DNA from: Absidia repens
Lineage: Eukaryota; Mucoromycota; Mucoromycetes; Mucorales; Cunninghamellaceae
Assembly (NCBI GenBank): GCA_002105175.1
Contig: MCGE01000006.1
Coordinates: 434,001 to 498,000, forward strand
Direction of reading: 5' to 3'
Length of the DNA stretch: 64,000 bases
Shown here: positions 10,560 through 22,332 of the stretch, in pieces
Layout of the letters: every line of letters begins with the position of its first letter
Numbering within the stretch: the stretch's first letter is position 1
Notes under the pieces: generated by a model
What the model was told of the DNA's origin: nothing
The model's database searches: none
What the model saw: only the letters and a program-made list of their open reading frames with translations
Made by a program: the position numbers and the translations under genes

Positions 10560-11040
10560 GCTTGCTTCATGTCAAGAAATTTTGATAAAAAGTCAGACGA
10601 TTTTTTTTCTTTTACTCTTTCTCTCCTTTTTTTTTCATTCCTTTTTTTTTTTTTTTTTTTTTCATTAAAGTTTCATAAAGCGATGGCAAACTTGGATTAG
10701 TTGTTTGAACTTGAATTAGATGCATTCTGAAAATCCATTGTAAACATCGTGGGGAACACTTTCATTTTGGATGGAGGATTTGGACACACCATTAAATTAG
10801 GACGACATCTTGGAAATGAGAATCATAAAACCTTCATTATCTGGCTTAGTGTTAGTTGTCTTAGTTTATCTCAACATTTGAATATAGTATGTCTAGTCTT
10901 TCTTATTATTAGCATCATTAGTCTCTCTCATATGATTATAGTAGTTGCCTTCAACAGTAGATCTCATTTAGTTCAACGATGGCGATCCACGAGTTTATGC
11001 TGGCTTATACAATACTTCAATAAAATATAACATTCATTTT
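10560..11040 (+). repeat. REP repeat family, copy F
   Basis: This copy carries the T-rich leader (10600-10660) and the core GGGGAACACTTTCATTTTGGATGGAGGATTTGGACACACC at 10751-10789. It then reads CTTCATTATCTGGCTTAGTG, and ends in TTCAATAAAATATAACATTC (11018-11037), matching the AATAAAAT block of other copies. It is more divergent than the 26 and 40 kb copies. Confidence 0.6.
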
Positions 11041-11792
11041 TACCCATTTTTTTCAAATTCATGTTGACATAAGGTCAACCCTCTTTTTTTTTTTAATTCT
11101 ATAATACTCATAGTTTTTCTTCAGACCTTCTCTAGTACAGTACGATCAATTTATACCATAGCGAAAACAACATAATCCTTGTCTCGACACAATTCAATCT
11201 AGCTGGTACACAAACTCGATGGAGTAGGATAGTGACACTTATTAGTTTAGCTTTTTTATTCGAAAGCAAACAAATTTGTATTTAGTTTAATCTACTATTT
11301 CTTGATGATTACTACTATGTATCCCCCAATAAAAAAAATCCTTGTTTTTTATTAAGCCAAAACAAAAAAAGTGTTGTGTATAATGTATGGTCTTTATTGT
11401 TGTTGATCATTTTGATATAAATCTAATGGTAAATTCAATGTCCACTATTATTAATCCTCCAAAAAAAGTCACTAGCTTGAATATATCTATGATTGGTATT
11501 GATGGGGTCAAAAAAATGATGCGTTGCATGAACGAAGTGTAACACAGGGTTTAAACATCAGACGAAAGTCAACACTGTAAAATTGACAGACTGACATCAA
11601 CCAATCTAATTTTAGGACATATGATATATATATATATAAATGTAGAGTTATCATTTGATGACGGAATGTGTGAAGGGTAAAAAAACAAAGATCACTTTAT
11701 TTTGTTGGGATACATAAAACAAAAAAAAAAGGGGGGGCATCAATGCTAAATACTATAACTACGCTAACATGTATCATAAATCTAATCTAAGT
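11041..11792. other. Noncoding, downstream of the SET/MYND gene
   Basis: Nothing codes here. The part nearest 11790 is the likely 3' untranslated region of the minus-strand SET/MYND gene. A 10-bp TA run lies at 11628-11637. Confidence 0.4.
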
Positions 11793-13180
11793 CTAACATA
11801 CACTGCCGTTGATTTTTCCTTTGTTTTTTTTCTTCTTGTTCTTTTTGTTAGATCCGGAAGAAGGGCCTCCACCAATTTTGCTTTCCACTACGCACCGCTG
11901 GCATTCACAGGTAAAATAATAATCTTGCAGAAGTTTTTGGCGTCGGTTTGCCACCGGTAAGCTCGTGTCCACGTAGCCAATGGTCAAACATTCATGAGGA
12001 AGCACCGTGGCGATAGTACGAATAAACATTTGCCGAAACTTTCCACGAGGTTGAGTAAATACTGATGGATATACCTTACGAATTTCCTGTTGTTCTTTGT
12101 TGTTGACATTTTCATTGGATAGGCTACAGTCAACAGGTTCGCTTTGTTGTTGTTGATCATCACTCAAATCCATTGTTACTAGTTCGTCTTCGATCCCCTC
12201 TTCCGTCCATTGTTCTACTTCGCAATTGTATGTACAGTCATGATTAAATAAGGATGCCAAAGGATATAATGCTTAAAAAAAAGGTAGAAGTCATTTGAGT
12301 AAATCTCTCCATTGCCGCACCCTGTGCCCCTCCCTTTTTTTTTTTGAATTACCCCGTCCCACCACCACATCCAGACGATTTTCAAGATAAATTCCAAATC
12401 CATTCGATTCGATTTTTGACACAAGATGCATAATATCCACGTCAGTTTCATGAGGAAAAAGCCAATCCATTGGTGACAGGAATTTCCATAAAAAGCATTG
12501 AATTCGGTTCCATTCCTGTTTCATTTCCGGCGACCAGTCATCATAGTGTGATTCTAAATGATGCACCAAATCATAAGAGCACGTCATTTTGTTCATATCA
12601 CCACCGTTATCACGGTGATCCGTCTTCCCTCTTACATGCCGCTGCCAATAAACCATGATCACCAGTTTCGCTACACTTTTCATATGTCGGTCCACTTTCT
12701 TCAGCGACGCCAGTCTCCGTAATATGTCACAGCACCATTGATCATGATCCGACAAATACAAGTCCGCACAAATGGTACTGCAAAAATAAACTTGATCGCA
12801 TCCAAGACAATGTGTCGTAAAGCTTTTGGTGGGATGGGCAGCTAAGCATCGTGCACATAATCGTTTCTTGTAGCTATCAAAAATAGCTTCGATCATTAAA
12901 ATAAAATAATAACTTTAGTAAAAAAAAAAAAAAAAATCAACCAGGATATAGACAGAGATCTTACCGGTTGAATAAGGATACACCTATTGAAGAAGAAAAG
13001 AAGCAAAGTGAATACCAGTGTTAGGCTCGATTTGATGGTTTAGTAGATGCTTACAGACAATAAAGTAGTTGATGGTTCAATACTTTGACTTGCTAGACAT
13101 TCTCGCCCTTTCCCCTCTGTTGTTTTGGTATATATAGTCGATGGAAGATCATATAGGGATAAGGCGGAATCTATGACCAT
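11793..13180 (-). CDS. SET and MYND domain protein (SMYD-like)
   Basis: A predicted lysine methyltransferase of the SMYD class, 385 aa from four exons: 13055-13180, 12965-12983, 12353-12886 and 11793-12271. All joins are GT-AG and the lengths sum to 386 codons. The SET N-region (GKGRECLASQSIEP, about residues 23-36) is split from the core by a MYND finger starting at CARC (Cys 59 and 62) and continuing through CLGCDQVYFCSTIC. The SET catalytic core has LYPLASLFNHDC (about 228-239), equivalent to the usual SxFNHSC. A Cys-rich post-SET segment FTCECQRC lies near 350. A charged insert follows the SET motif, and the tail is Lys-rich. Family members methylate histones or other proteins with S-adenosylmethionine; the substrate is unknown here. 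Exon 2 is only 19 nt. Start chosen as the first ATG in frame, after a T-rich tract. Confidence 0.85.
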
Positions 13181-13488
13181 CACTAAAAGGAAAAGAAAAA
13201 ATATGAAAAAGCGAAAATTGTTCCCACCAAAAAAAAAAAAAAAAAAAAAAAGGCGCCACGACGATCGGCGTTTAAAGTGCCATTCAAGGGCCAGTTCAGT
13301 TATTATTGGATCATGTCAAATTGTATAATGGTCATTTATTTCTACAATAAGACGTATTAGTAGTAGTAAGATATAGGTATAAACGATATATGGGGAAAGA
13401 AAAAGAAAAAGAAAAAACTATACAACAAAGGGGGATTATATAAACTAGAGGAGGAGAGGGGAGAGCATGGAAATTATTTGTATACAGT

Positions 13489-13523
<35 letters not shown>

Positions 13524-13539
13524 GAGCAGATGCTCAGTT
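13181..13539. other. Intergenic, homopolymer-rich
   Basis: This lies between the SET/MYND start and the 3' end of the C2H2 gene, with A runs at about 13230-13250 and 13493-13521. No gene is seen. Confidence 0.4.
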
Positions 13540-14503
13540 TCATTTCACAGATGGATAACTGTAAAAAGGAATAGGGTAATACGGTGCAGGACATAAAAGT
13601 GAAGGTGGGGAAGAAGAGGGCAGTAATGGTGGCGGTGAATCAGGTATATGAGGATGATTGGCATGCTGGGTAAGAGGGCTCAAGCTTGAATCAGAGTCAG
13701 ATTGAGCAGGTGATGCTGGCAAGGGCGATGAAGAGAATACCAATACATTGTCACTATGATGAGAGGAAAAAAAAAAGGTTTACTTGCCTATTAATCATGT
13801 CAACCTGCTATCTTTCACTCCTTTTTTTTTTTGAAGGCTTCTACCACTGTTTCCTTACCTTTTTCGCTTCTCAACATGACAGGTCAACAGATGTCGTGAT
13901 AAAGTCGTTTTTCTTGTAAACGATTTTTCACATTTTTCGCATGCATAAGGCCGAGTACCAGAATGTGTTCTTCGATGACGTGCAAGTGAGGAAGACTAGA
14001 TTGAAAAAAAGGAAATATAAAAAAGAGAAGAATAAGTAATTCGCACATTTTAAGGGAAAATACTAAATAACGGAAGGTGATGATGTGTTTCTACGCTGAG
14101 GGAGGGAGTTCTTTTTAAATTTTTATCTACTTACATCACTAAACGCCTTCTTACAAAACGGATGCTCACAAGTATGAGGTCGTTCTTTTGTATGTGTACG
14201 TCTGTGGACGGTGAGGGCTGAACGTTGGATAAATTGTTTGGTGCACCCAGGCCAATCACAGGCAAAAGGTCGTTCGTTGGTATGTATGCGTCGGTGTCTT
14301 GCAAGATCGGATCGTCGAGAAAAGGATTTTCCGCAGGCGTCCCATTCACAGGTAAAGGCTCGTTTGTTGTTATGGCGGTTAGGTTGAGGTTGGTGGTCGG
14401 GTATAGATCTTGCTTGTTGAGTAGGTGGAATAGGTGAAGTATTTGCTAGAGTATGATATGTACGTGTAGACTCTTCTTGGTTTAAAAGTAAAGGTATATT
14501 CAT
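13540..14503 (-). CDS. C2H2 zinc-finger transcription factor, four fingers
   Basis: 239 aa from three exons: 14135-14503, 13859-13995 and 13540-13753. Four tandem C2H2 fingers run from about residue 50 to 165: [50 protein letters not shown] joined across the intron to SSSLARH, and [17 protein letters not shown]. Linkers such as HTNERPF and HTKERPH resemble the canonical TGEKP linker. The first three fingers have the CxxxxC spacing seen in GLI/ZIC- and fungal AceI-like proteins. The C-terminal 70 residues are Ser/Pro-rich. A nuclear DNA-binding role is inferred from the fingers; the target is unknown. The intron splits finger 3, so the join is well supported. The open frame continues upstream of the chosen ATG without another ATG. 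Confidence 0.85.
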
Positions 14504-15324
14504 TGGATATATAAAACGTAAATATAAAAAGAAGTAAAAAAAAAGACAAAGAGAAAAAAGAAGCGAGAAAAAAAGGGAGGAGGCGGGGAAATTATTTTTA
14601 TATCGGCAAGGCGATGCCAAAAAAATTGGGTCGATCACGGGTGAGAGCTATGATAATAAGGGGGTGGATTACAAAGGCGAACGGAGTTTTTTTTATTATG
14701 ATTATTATTATAAACATCAAGTTTTGGGCGTTTTGAAAGCAGGATGGAGGGTGGGTCATAAAATGATGAGGGGCACGAGCCAAAAGCGATGAAAACAAAA
14801 TAAACATATCATGTGATACAATGTGTCTTGAAACACAATACCGTACTGCGTACCTTTTATTATTAAACTAACATTGGATGATGGACCTATGATAATGATA
14901 ATGATGATGATGACGATGATGATGAAGACAAAGGTCAAAATAAAAAAAAGGGTTGGAATATATGATACCAACAAACGTTACCTGTGACACAATGACCGTT
15001 CACTTTACAATAATGATTGTTACCGAAATACAGTGCCATAGATTATTCAATCACTAACATCATGTGTGTAACCAGCAATTCAAAAAAAAAGAAGTAGTTC
15101 AACAATACTACGAAATTTGGGATATGATATATGTTTTTTTATTGAGACAAAAGTTGATTACAAAACAACAAAAACAACAACAACAACAACAGCAACAACA
15201 ACAACAAAAAAAAAGAGAAACAAAGAAGGGTGACAATATAAAAGATGGAGAGTATATAAACTATATATAAATAAAATGATGAATAAAATAAATCAAGACA
15301 AAAAAAAAGGTTCCCCCTAATAAT
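14504..15324. other. Intergenic, simple repeats
   Basis: Holds the upstream region of the C2H2 gene and the 3' flank of eIF3h. There are GAT/ATG runs at about 14895-14930 and a CAA-rich run at about 15168-15207. No convincing gene. Confidence 0.4.
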
Positions 15325-16721
15325 CTATTTTTGCAATTCTTGAATGCTGTATAATCTAGCCAGACTTGGACCAGCGAATTGGTTGAGTTGCTTGGTGAAG
15401 TTGTGCATTTGGGCGTTGAGAATCATTGAATCCAGACGACTTGGTTCAGCGGGAAGTTTAAACAAAGTATTGACTTCATCTTCAGGCAACGGCTTTTGTC
15501 CTTGTGCCACACGTTGTACATTTTCTTGTTTCTAAATAATTCATCAAAACAAATATCAGTGAGTTCAGTCAGTTCAGTATACCGAAACATCAAAAAAAAA
15601 AAAAAAAACCAACAACAACAACAAATAAACCTCCCTAAATAACAAAAAAAAAAAAAAAACCTACTCTTCTTGTGAGCCATGCTTGCATCTTAGTTTGTTC
15701 ACGGGCCACACTTCGTTGCCAATATTGATAATTATTTTGTTCTTGTTGTTGAGCATCTGAGCAATCCAAAAGATATTGCATGTTTTTTTGCATGAAGGGA
15801 TCCAATTCCAAATCTAATACATCAAAGTTGGGAGCAAGAGGTCGAGATTCTTCAATTTCCGATTGAGTAGATTTTTGAGAAGCAAAGGTGGATAATGATT
15901 CAAGACGGTCTGCATCCAGTGTGGGCATTTCAATGTTGTGGAGCATCAATGTCACCAAATGAGAGTTGTGGATTTCGACAGGTAATTCTTCAAAGATATT
16001 GATGAATAACAGTTTAGCTTCGGCAAGACTATATACATGTAGATTATCAATAACTCTGTTCCTGCTATAACCCTTCCTATCACCATCAAACTAATTGTCT
16101 TACCTTTCAGTAGTGAATTTCTTGGCTTCATAAGCTTTCATAAAGTCCTTTTTCAATCGGAAAGCTCGTAAACTCAAGTTGCTTTGAGCAGTGCTTTTGG
16201 AGACATCATGGATCAACACCACAGACTGTTCGCTTAAGGAGTTTTGGTAGCTGTATTGGGTTTCAATCAAGTTTAGGTCGACAAAGTTGCCAAGATGAGC
16301 AGAGCGATACCAACCTACTGTATTATTGTCCACATTGGTTGCACGAAGACAGCGCATCATCTCTAATTGATACTGAGCTATTTGAGTTGAATATTAAAAA
16401 ATAAGTCAGTCACTCATCATGAGAAGATTGTGTGTTCAAAGAAGTCCTAGTCCTACCACTGGCATTTTCGTCATCGTCAGAAGGAAAGGGGAAGCAGTTG
16501 GTGACTTCCAAAGTGCCCTTATCGTCCAAACCAAGCAATTGGCCAGTGACATCGCTAGGATAGGATTCGCGACAGTGTTTGATGATTTTCAGAACAACCT
16601 TCAGCACAATAAAATTTTTCGTTAGTTCATTCTATATAAATGGCAATGTAGCCAGCAGAGTGATTCTTACCAAACCATCAAGTTGAACAACATTGAGGGG
16701 CTCAGATTGGAAGCTAGCCAT
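15325..16721 (-). CDS. Translation initiation factor eIF3 subunit h
   Basis: 345 aa from five exons: 16671-16721, 16457-16598, 16104-16377, 15665-16028 and 15325-15531. The N-terminus [18 protein letters not shown] and the block [20 protein letters not shown] are the start of an MPN domain. [20 protein letters not shown] follows. The HxH metal-binding pair of catalytic JAMM enzymes is missing, as expected for the non-catalytic eIF3h. The middle holds the conserved [20 protein letters not shown] block, and the C-terminus ends [13 protein letters not shown]. The protein belongs to the eIF3 complex that binds the 40S ribosomal subunit. Length matches the family (about 340-360 aa). It lies just downstream of the TBC gene on the same strand, with 215 bp between them. 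Confidence 0.92.
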
Positions 16722-16936
16722 TTTTTTTTTTATGTAGGGAAGAAGGGGGAAACTTAACCAAAAACAAAATTTTTCATTTTCAGTGACTTGCCAACTGCTA
16801 ACCGTCAATTGACAAAAAAATCGAGCGGCAATTAAAATTACATACACTGCAGAGATCAAACAAGTACAAGAAGAATATATTCTTTATTTTTCAAATGTGT
16901 ATAAATAACAAATCTATCACTACAAATGATAAATTA

Positions 16937-18752
16937 CTAATATAGACCATAATCTGTAGAAGGAGTTCGTTTTGATATCCATTCATCCAGTAATTCATCT
17001 TCCCAGTCTTCTATTGTTACTTCGTTTGCTAAATATTGATCCGCCTTGAGCCTGTCAGGCACTCTACTACCATCTATACCCCAATCCTTATCCCAAGTGT
17101 TGATTGTTGATCTATAATATCAAAGAATTGATTACATTTCTAAAATATCATATACCACCAGCATCCAATATATATATGTATATATATTACTTACTCGTCA
17201 TGTAACCAGATGCCACTGGATTTTTGAAGGTATAAGGATGAATATTTTGCTTCCAACTGGATCGCCATTTCGATAATTCGTTCAATGTCTATGTCTTGGG
17301 GTATATGCGTCACTTTAGAATGTAGATATTCCGGATCTGTGGAAAGGAGTTCATCTTTTCGAAGTAGTGTGATCTATGATTCCAAACCCCCCAAAAAAAC
17401 TAGGTTCAGTCGATTTGTCTATAGAGTTTTATTCATACTTACTGCGCTGGAGACATATAAGGGCATCATAACAGAGCTGGCAATAAACAAATCGAATAAT
17501 CTAGTGATCTTGCCAAAGTCAGTCAGATCATGACTAAACCAAGTTAGAACCCAGCTCAAGGCAAAAAAAGGCATGATATTGTTCCTTTACATATATATAT
17601 GTATGAATAAATAGTTCGTCGAGTTGGTTTCTGTATATTATCAACGTTTTTCTTTTACCTTTCCATAAAACCCATCAATTTAATATCTTCATGTTCAATA
17701 ATAGACATCATCAGGCGTAGCTGTTTTGATATGGGATCAAACGAATCAAGCATCGCATCTGTGCAGAAGACAAAAAAAAGAAAAAAAAAAGGTCAAGGGT
17801 ACTATAAACTAAACCATAATAGACATAACGTGATCACATCATGAAAATAATGCTGCCACTGCCACACAACATACACGTGTCATGTTACATTGACACACAA
17901 TAATAAAAAGGATATCTAGTAAAGAAGAGTGCCACATTTTCAGCAGCAGGAATAGCCGCTTTCTTTCCCAGGACCAATAAAAAGACTGTGCAGATATCAT
18001 GAAAACCCTGTCAACAATAGAATAATTCAGTCAATAATTTACCTACATGGATTCAACCATATTTTTCTTACCTGATAATATTTTAATCTAGGATTTCGCC
18101 AAAGAATTTCCACAATCATGCTTTTCAGTTCTTGTTGTTTGTGCGCCTTTAAATTAGGAGTGATATCTACCCACCGCCACCAACAATAAAAATGTTTAGC
18201 GCCAGTTTGTTTGTCAGTCATCGTCTATCCCGGAAATATTTTTATCATTTATTACCTTGAGGATAATAGTAAAGTGATCGTTCAACATCTTGGATATTTG
18301 TACCGGATCAGCAATACCGTTAGCTATATGAAAATAACCATATGAGGCTCTAAATGGTCGTTCACCGTAGTTATTTTTTCTTACCACTGCCCTTTTCATC
18401 AATATAGGTTCCTTGGTGGGTTCGAAGTAATATAGGCCTAGTTCACCATTTTTTTACAGTAAAAAAAAAAAAAAAGAAAAAGAAAAAGAAAAAGAAAGGT
18501 ATTGTCAGGTTTTTTTAGTCTAACAGGCACTCCCCTTACTAATCTTCCTACCAGATCAATCTGCGCAGACCATCCCGTACAAAGCCTTCAGGTTCACGAG
18601 CCATCCTTCGTAAAGTAGTAAAGTCATTGGTGAGTACTGCTCGTTTTAAAAGGTTCAATCGTTGGGTGCGCGCCATGGTTTTAGCTATTGCAAGAAAGTT
18701 AGTCTCATATTGCTTATTGTTTTTATTTTCCGGAAGACTTACCCAGCGACAT
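16937..18752 (-). CDS. TBC domain protein, TBC1D20/Gyp8 type (Rab GAP)
   Basis: 373 aa from ten exons, the first only 10 nt (18743-18752). Others: 18552-18684, 18385-18437, 18256-18323, 18072-18224, 17899-18007, 17659-17758, 17443-17584, 17195-17373 and 16937-17111. TBC landmarks are REPEGFVRDGLRRLIWPILL (about 35-54), RNPRLKYYQGFHDICTVFLL with the YxQ glutamine motif, and ALSWVLTWFSHDLTDFGKI followed by RLFDLF. Order and wording match TBC1D20/Gyp8, which promotes GTP hydrolysis by Rab1/Ypt1 at the ER-Golgi. The usual IxxDxxR arginine-finger motif is not visible in the stretch between the two blocks (exons 4-5), so catalysis is uncertain or that exon is mis-read. No C-terminal membrane anchor is seen: the protein ends with an acidic tail. 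Confidence 0.82.
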
Positions 18753-19645
18753 CTTTACACCTGTAGTAGTCTTCGTCAAGTCATGCATAAGTAAAATTTG
18801 TGAAGAGAGAGTTGAAAAAAGTACATAAATGTGTTCGATGTTTTTTTTTTTTTTGGTTCAATTCATAAGAAGAGGCGCTTTGTTGCTTTCCAGTTTGTTT
18901 GCTTGCAGAACACAAAAGAGAGGAAAATGGATAAAAAGGGAGCACTATTTTTATTTCATTTTGTAATTTGAAATTCCGTCTAGTCGCTCTCCCCTTTTGA
19001 ATTTTTTTGTCACTGCGTCCATGTAATAAATTATAAAGCTTTGCACTTTCAATGATCATACCTTCCTTACTGTATAGTATTTATGTAATTTATCGTAATA
19101 ATTTAGTGCGAAATATATTAAAAACGGAAAAATGGATGAACCCCAAACAGAAACATGATGGGAAAAAGGTATAATTTTTTCGATATGATAGGTCATGCAA
19201 AGCGGATGAACATCCATCAACCTTACCCACCAACCCGAGTTTCAGATTTTATCATGCTCAACGTAACCATGAAGTGATTTTCATACTCAATATTATTTAG
19301 TTAATACTGTACGACTATCATGCTTCCTTTAATCAAACGTATAGTGTTTATCATGGTGTTATCTTTCTCAAACATTCCAGAGTTGAGTACGTTGTGTTTC
19401 CTTTTCGTGCGCAGATCTAAGGTTCAAGTGGAGTCAGAACTGTTACCATGACAACACACGTTTTTGGCTTATTGTCACCTTTTTAAATGCCGCCCATTTA
19501 TATAAATACCCCTTCGCATTTCTTTCCCTTTTTCTTTCCACTTCTTTCACTTTTTTTTTCTACCTTGTTTTCCCCCACCTCCCCATTACCTTTTTTTTTT
19601 CTCATCATCCCCTTTTGTTTATTACTGATTTATCCATTACTATCA
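18753..19645. other. Divergent intergenic region, TBC gene and C2H2 factor
   Basis: Carries the upstream sequences of two divergently transcribed genes. A C/T-rich tract (19500-19640) precedes the C2H2 factor start. Nothing codes convincingly. Confidence 0.4.
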
Positions 19646-20943
19646 ATGTTCTCTCAGAGTCAGCAAAACCAAAATTTATTGAATTGCCTTACTTGCCAGG
19701 AAAAAGGTAACTAGAAATATAAAATGAATTAGCCACTTGACCAAAAATGATCTCCTAAAAAAAAGCATGCTCATTTTTTGCTCTTCATTTTTAAATAGAA
19801 GTGACAACCTCAATTGAAAATGGATTTATGGATTTCAACTCATGGTCGTCCTCGTATTCTACAGATGCTGCGGTCGCTACACCACTCTTTCAACACCTTG
19901 TGTATGAAGACTCCCCTGTCATGACTACTCCTTTTCTGGATAGCGGTTGTTTTTCACCCATTCAAACCTCCTCTTTTTCAAATATTTCTCTTCACAATGT
20001 CCCACAAGCAATCAATACTCCAGCGGAACAGCACCTTGGTTTGGAAGTAGACAACATCAGCGAAAGTGGTCCTATTTTTACAGGCAATCCAATGGAACTG
20101 TTGATCAACAAATCAAAAGGTGTCAATTCAAGTCCAATTCCTTCTTCCCCTTCTGATGGAATCACCACTCCTCTATTTGGACCTATTGTATCCGCTGCCT
20201 GCTATGATGGTGGCTCTGCAAAACAGGAATATCATGTACATCAGCAAGAAATCGATGCGTTTTTACAAGAAAGCCACCCATTTGAAATGAATCCGGACTT
20301 GAAGGATTGGCCCTGTTTCCATGGCGGTGACGTTTCCCTGTTTCAAGAATTGGAAGGCATGATTAATACTACCACCACCACCGCTAGCCCTTTGTCTCCA
20401 TCATCACCATCTTCAACGAATAATCATCATCAAGTACACGACCAACAATATCCAACCACCCAATACAGCCCCAACACATCACCATCTACTACTACTACAG
20501 CAGAAAAGCGCGCGACTAGCAGAAAAACAGCCACCTCGGAAAAGAACAAAAGAAAACGAATCAATAGTGAAGGACAACCAACAGAAAACCACCAAAATGA
20601 CGACGACGAGGATGGTGATAACAAGAACAACAAACGGCAATCAGCAAACAAGACGCAAAAGATAGACCGAAATGAAAAACGTTATGGGTGCCCTATTTGT
20701 CGACGAAAATTCTCGCGGAGGTACAATCTCAATACTCATATTCGCACGCATAATGTCAACAGAATCAAGGAATTTGAATGTGATGTATGCGGCTTTGGAT
20801 TTGACAGGAAACATGATAGAGATAGACATATGGTATCGGTCCATCGTGGTGAACGTGATTACTCTTGCAACCAGTGTGCTGCCACTTTCTGCCGTCGTGA
20901 TGCCTTGGCTCGTCATGCTCTCAAGTCCCACCCTGAATTTTAG
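19646..20943 (+). CDS. C2H2 zinc-finger transcription factor, C-terminal fingers
   Basis: 401 aa from two exons, 19646-19706 and 19799-20943. The first exon encodes about 20 residues (MFSQSQQNQNLLNCLTCQEK). The next 290 residues are Ser/Thr/Asn-rich and acidic in places, a likely activation region. A basic stretch (EKNKRKR) precedes the DNA-binding part. Three C2H2 fingers close the protein: CPICRRKFSRRYNLNTHIRTH, CDVCGFGFDRKHDRDRHMVSVH and CNQCAATFCRRDALARHALKSH. This layout, with a long disordered N-terminus and terminal fingers, is shared by several fungal regulators including Crz1-like proteins. I saw no calcineurin docking motif, so I assign no pathway. It converges on the p47 gene. Confidence 0.85.
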
Positions 20944-21600
20944 CGGCTTCCCTACAGTCCTTTAGTTTATCTTAGTTTTAGTATCCCCATGCTCTCCCTT
21001 TTTTTCTTTTATGATTCCCTCCTCCACTTCACATAACCCTCTTTCATTTTTTCCCTTCCTCTGTAGTTATCCCATGTTTACCTTTGTTTTTCGTTCTTAT
21101 TTTTTTCTTCCTCATATTCATTCTAGTTCATTTTTATTCAAATTGTCACATTTTACTACCTTACATCATCCCATCGAAATTCTACACATTATATTCATGC
21201 CCCTTTATTAATTTTATGTTCCTGTAAATAAAAAAATAAAATAAAAAGCTTATCAAACCAAAAGGACCGATTCTTTATTACAATGTGTGTATATGAAAAA
21301 CAAAACAAAACAAACAAACGTACTCTTCTAAACCTCAAATATTTATACAGTATATCCATTCACCCTTCCGTTGTCAAATTTATGTTTCCATCAATGATAA
21401 AAATAAACCAACAAACGATACAAGAGGCCTATTTAAATCACAAACATCAATTCTCCAAATAACACCGCTCCATCTTACCCCAAAAGTCAATTGTTGTGTC
21501 AGATGTGTATGAGATATTCGTTTATTTTTTATTTTTATTTTATTATTATTCAAATCACTATAATATAATATCCAATTCAAACCAAAAAACTAAACGTATG
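20944..21600. other. Convergent 3' region
   Basis: Holds the 3' untranslated regions of the C2H2 factor (plus strand) and p47 (minus strand). AATAAA-like signals occur near 21227-21245. No gene. Confidence 0.45.
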
Positions 21601-21736
21601 CTATTCATAGCGTTGGACTACTACGCTATTTAATAATTGTGCATCCACTAATGATTGATCCTCATTTCCAAGCTGCTTGACTGGGAATGTTGTTTGCAAG
21701 ACATAAGATCTTTGACCATTTTGTTGACTAGAAGTG

Positions 21737-21780
<44 letters not shown>

Positions 21781-22297
21781 TTGTTGTAGAAAAATGAGTA
21801 TTTTCAAATATTATGTTATGGTTTGGTCTTTTTTTTCTTTACCTATCAATGTACCGTCGAAGATCGCCCACAGTATGATTGTGATTGAATTTTCCAACAA
21901 GCCTAAAAAGAAATAAATAAATTGAGTAATTTTTTTCTATTAATAATATGCTTGTGATTTTACCGGGATCCATCGCCAAGACGAATTTGCACAGATGTGG
22001 TAGGTTGACTAGCGTCTAGTTCAGGAGCAACTGCGGAGGTGGAGGGAGCAGCCGAAGTGTTTGCAGTATTGGAAGAACTAGAAGGCGAGGCGGGGGGAGC
22101 CGGACTACCAAGTCGATTGCCACTTCCTTCAAATGGCTTGGGAGGGGCCTTGGGAGGGGCGACATAATCTTCATCTTGTCTCCTTGCCACTCTGACATCA
22201 ACAGGTTGTCCATGTCTTACATTCAACAAAGACAAAGGTGCACGTCTAAAATTTATAATGGGATATGAGTCGCTTTGTTCATATTCTCTCCCTCTCT

Positions 22298-22332
<35 letters not shown>

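Noticed and set aside
14504..14638. N-terminal extension of the four-finger C2H2 protein
   Set aside because: The upstream frame is open but begins at GTG, is hydrophobic by T-rich composition and holds no ATG.
19646..20943. Assignment of the C-terminal-finger factor as Crz1
   Set aside because: Finger layout is similar, but no calcineurin docking site or serine-rich regulatory pattern was identified, so no name was given.
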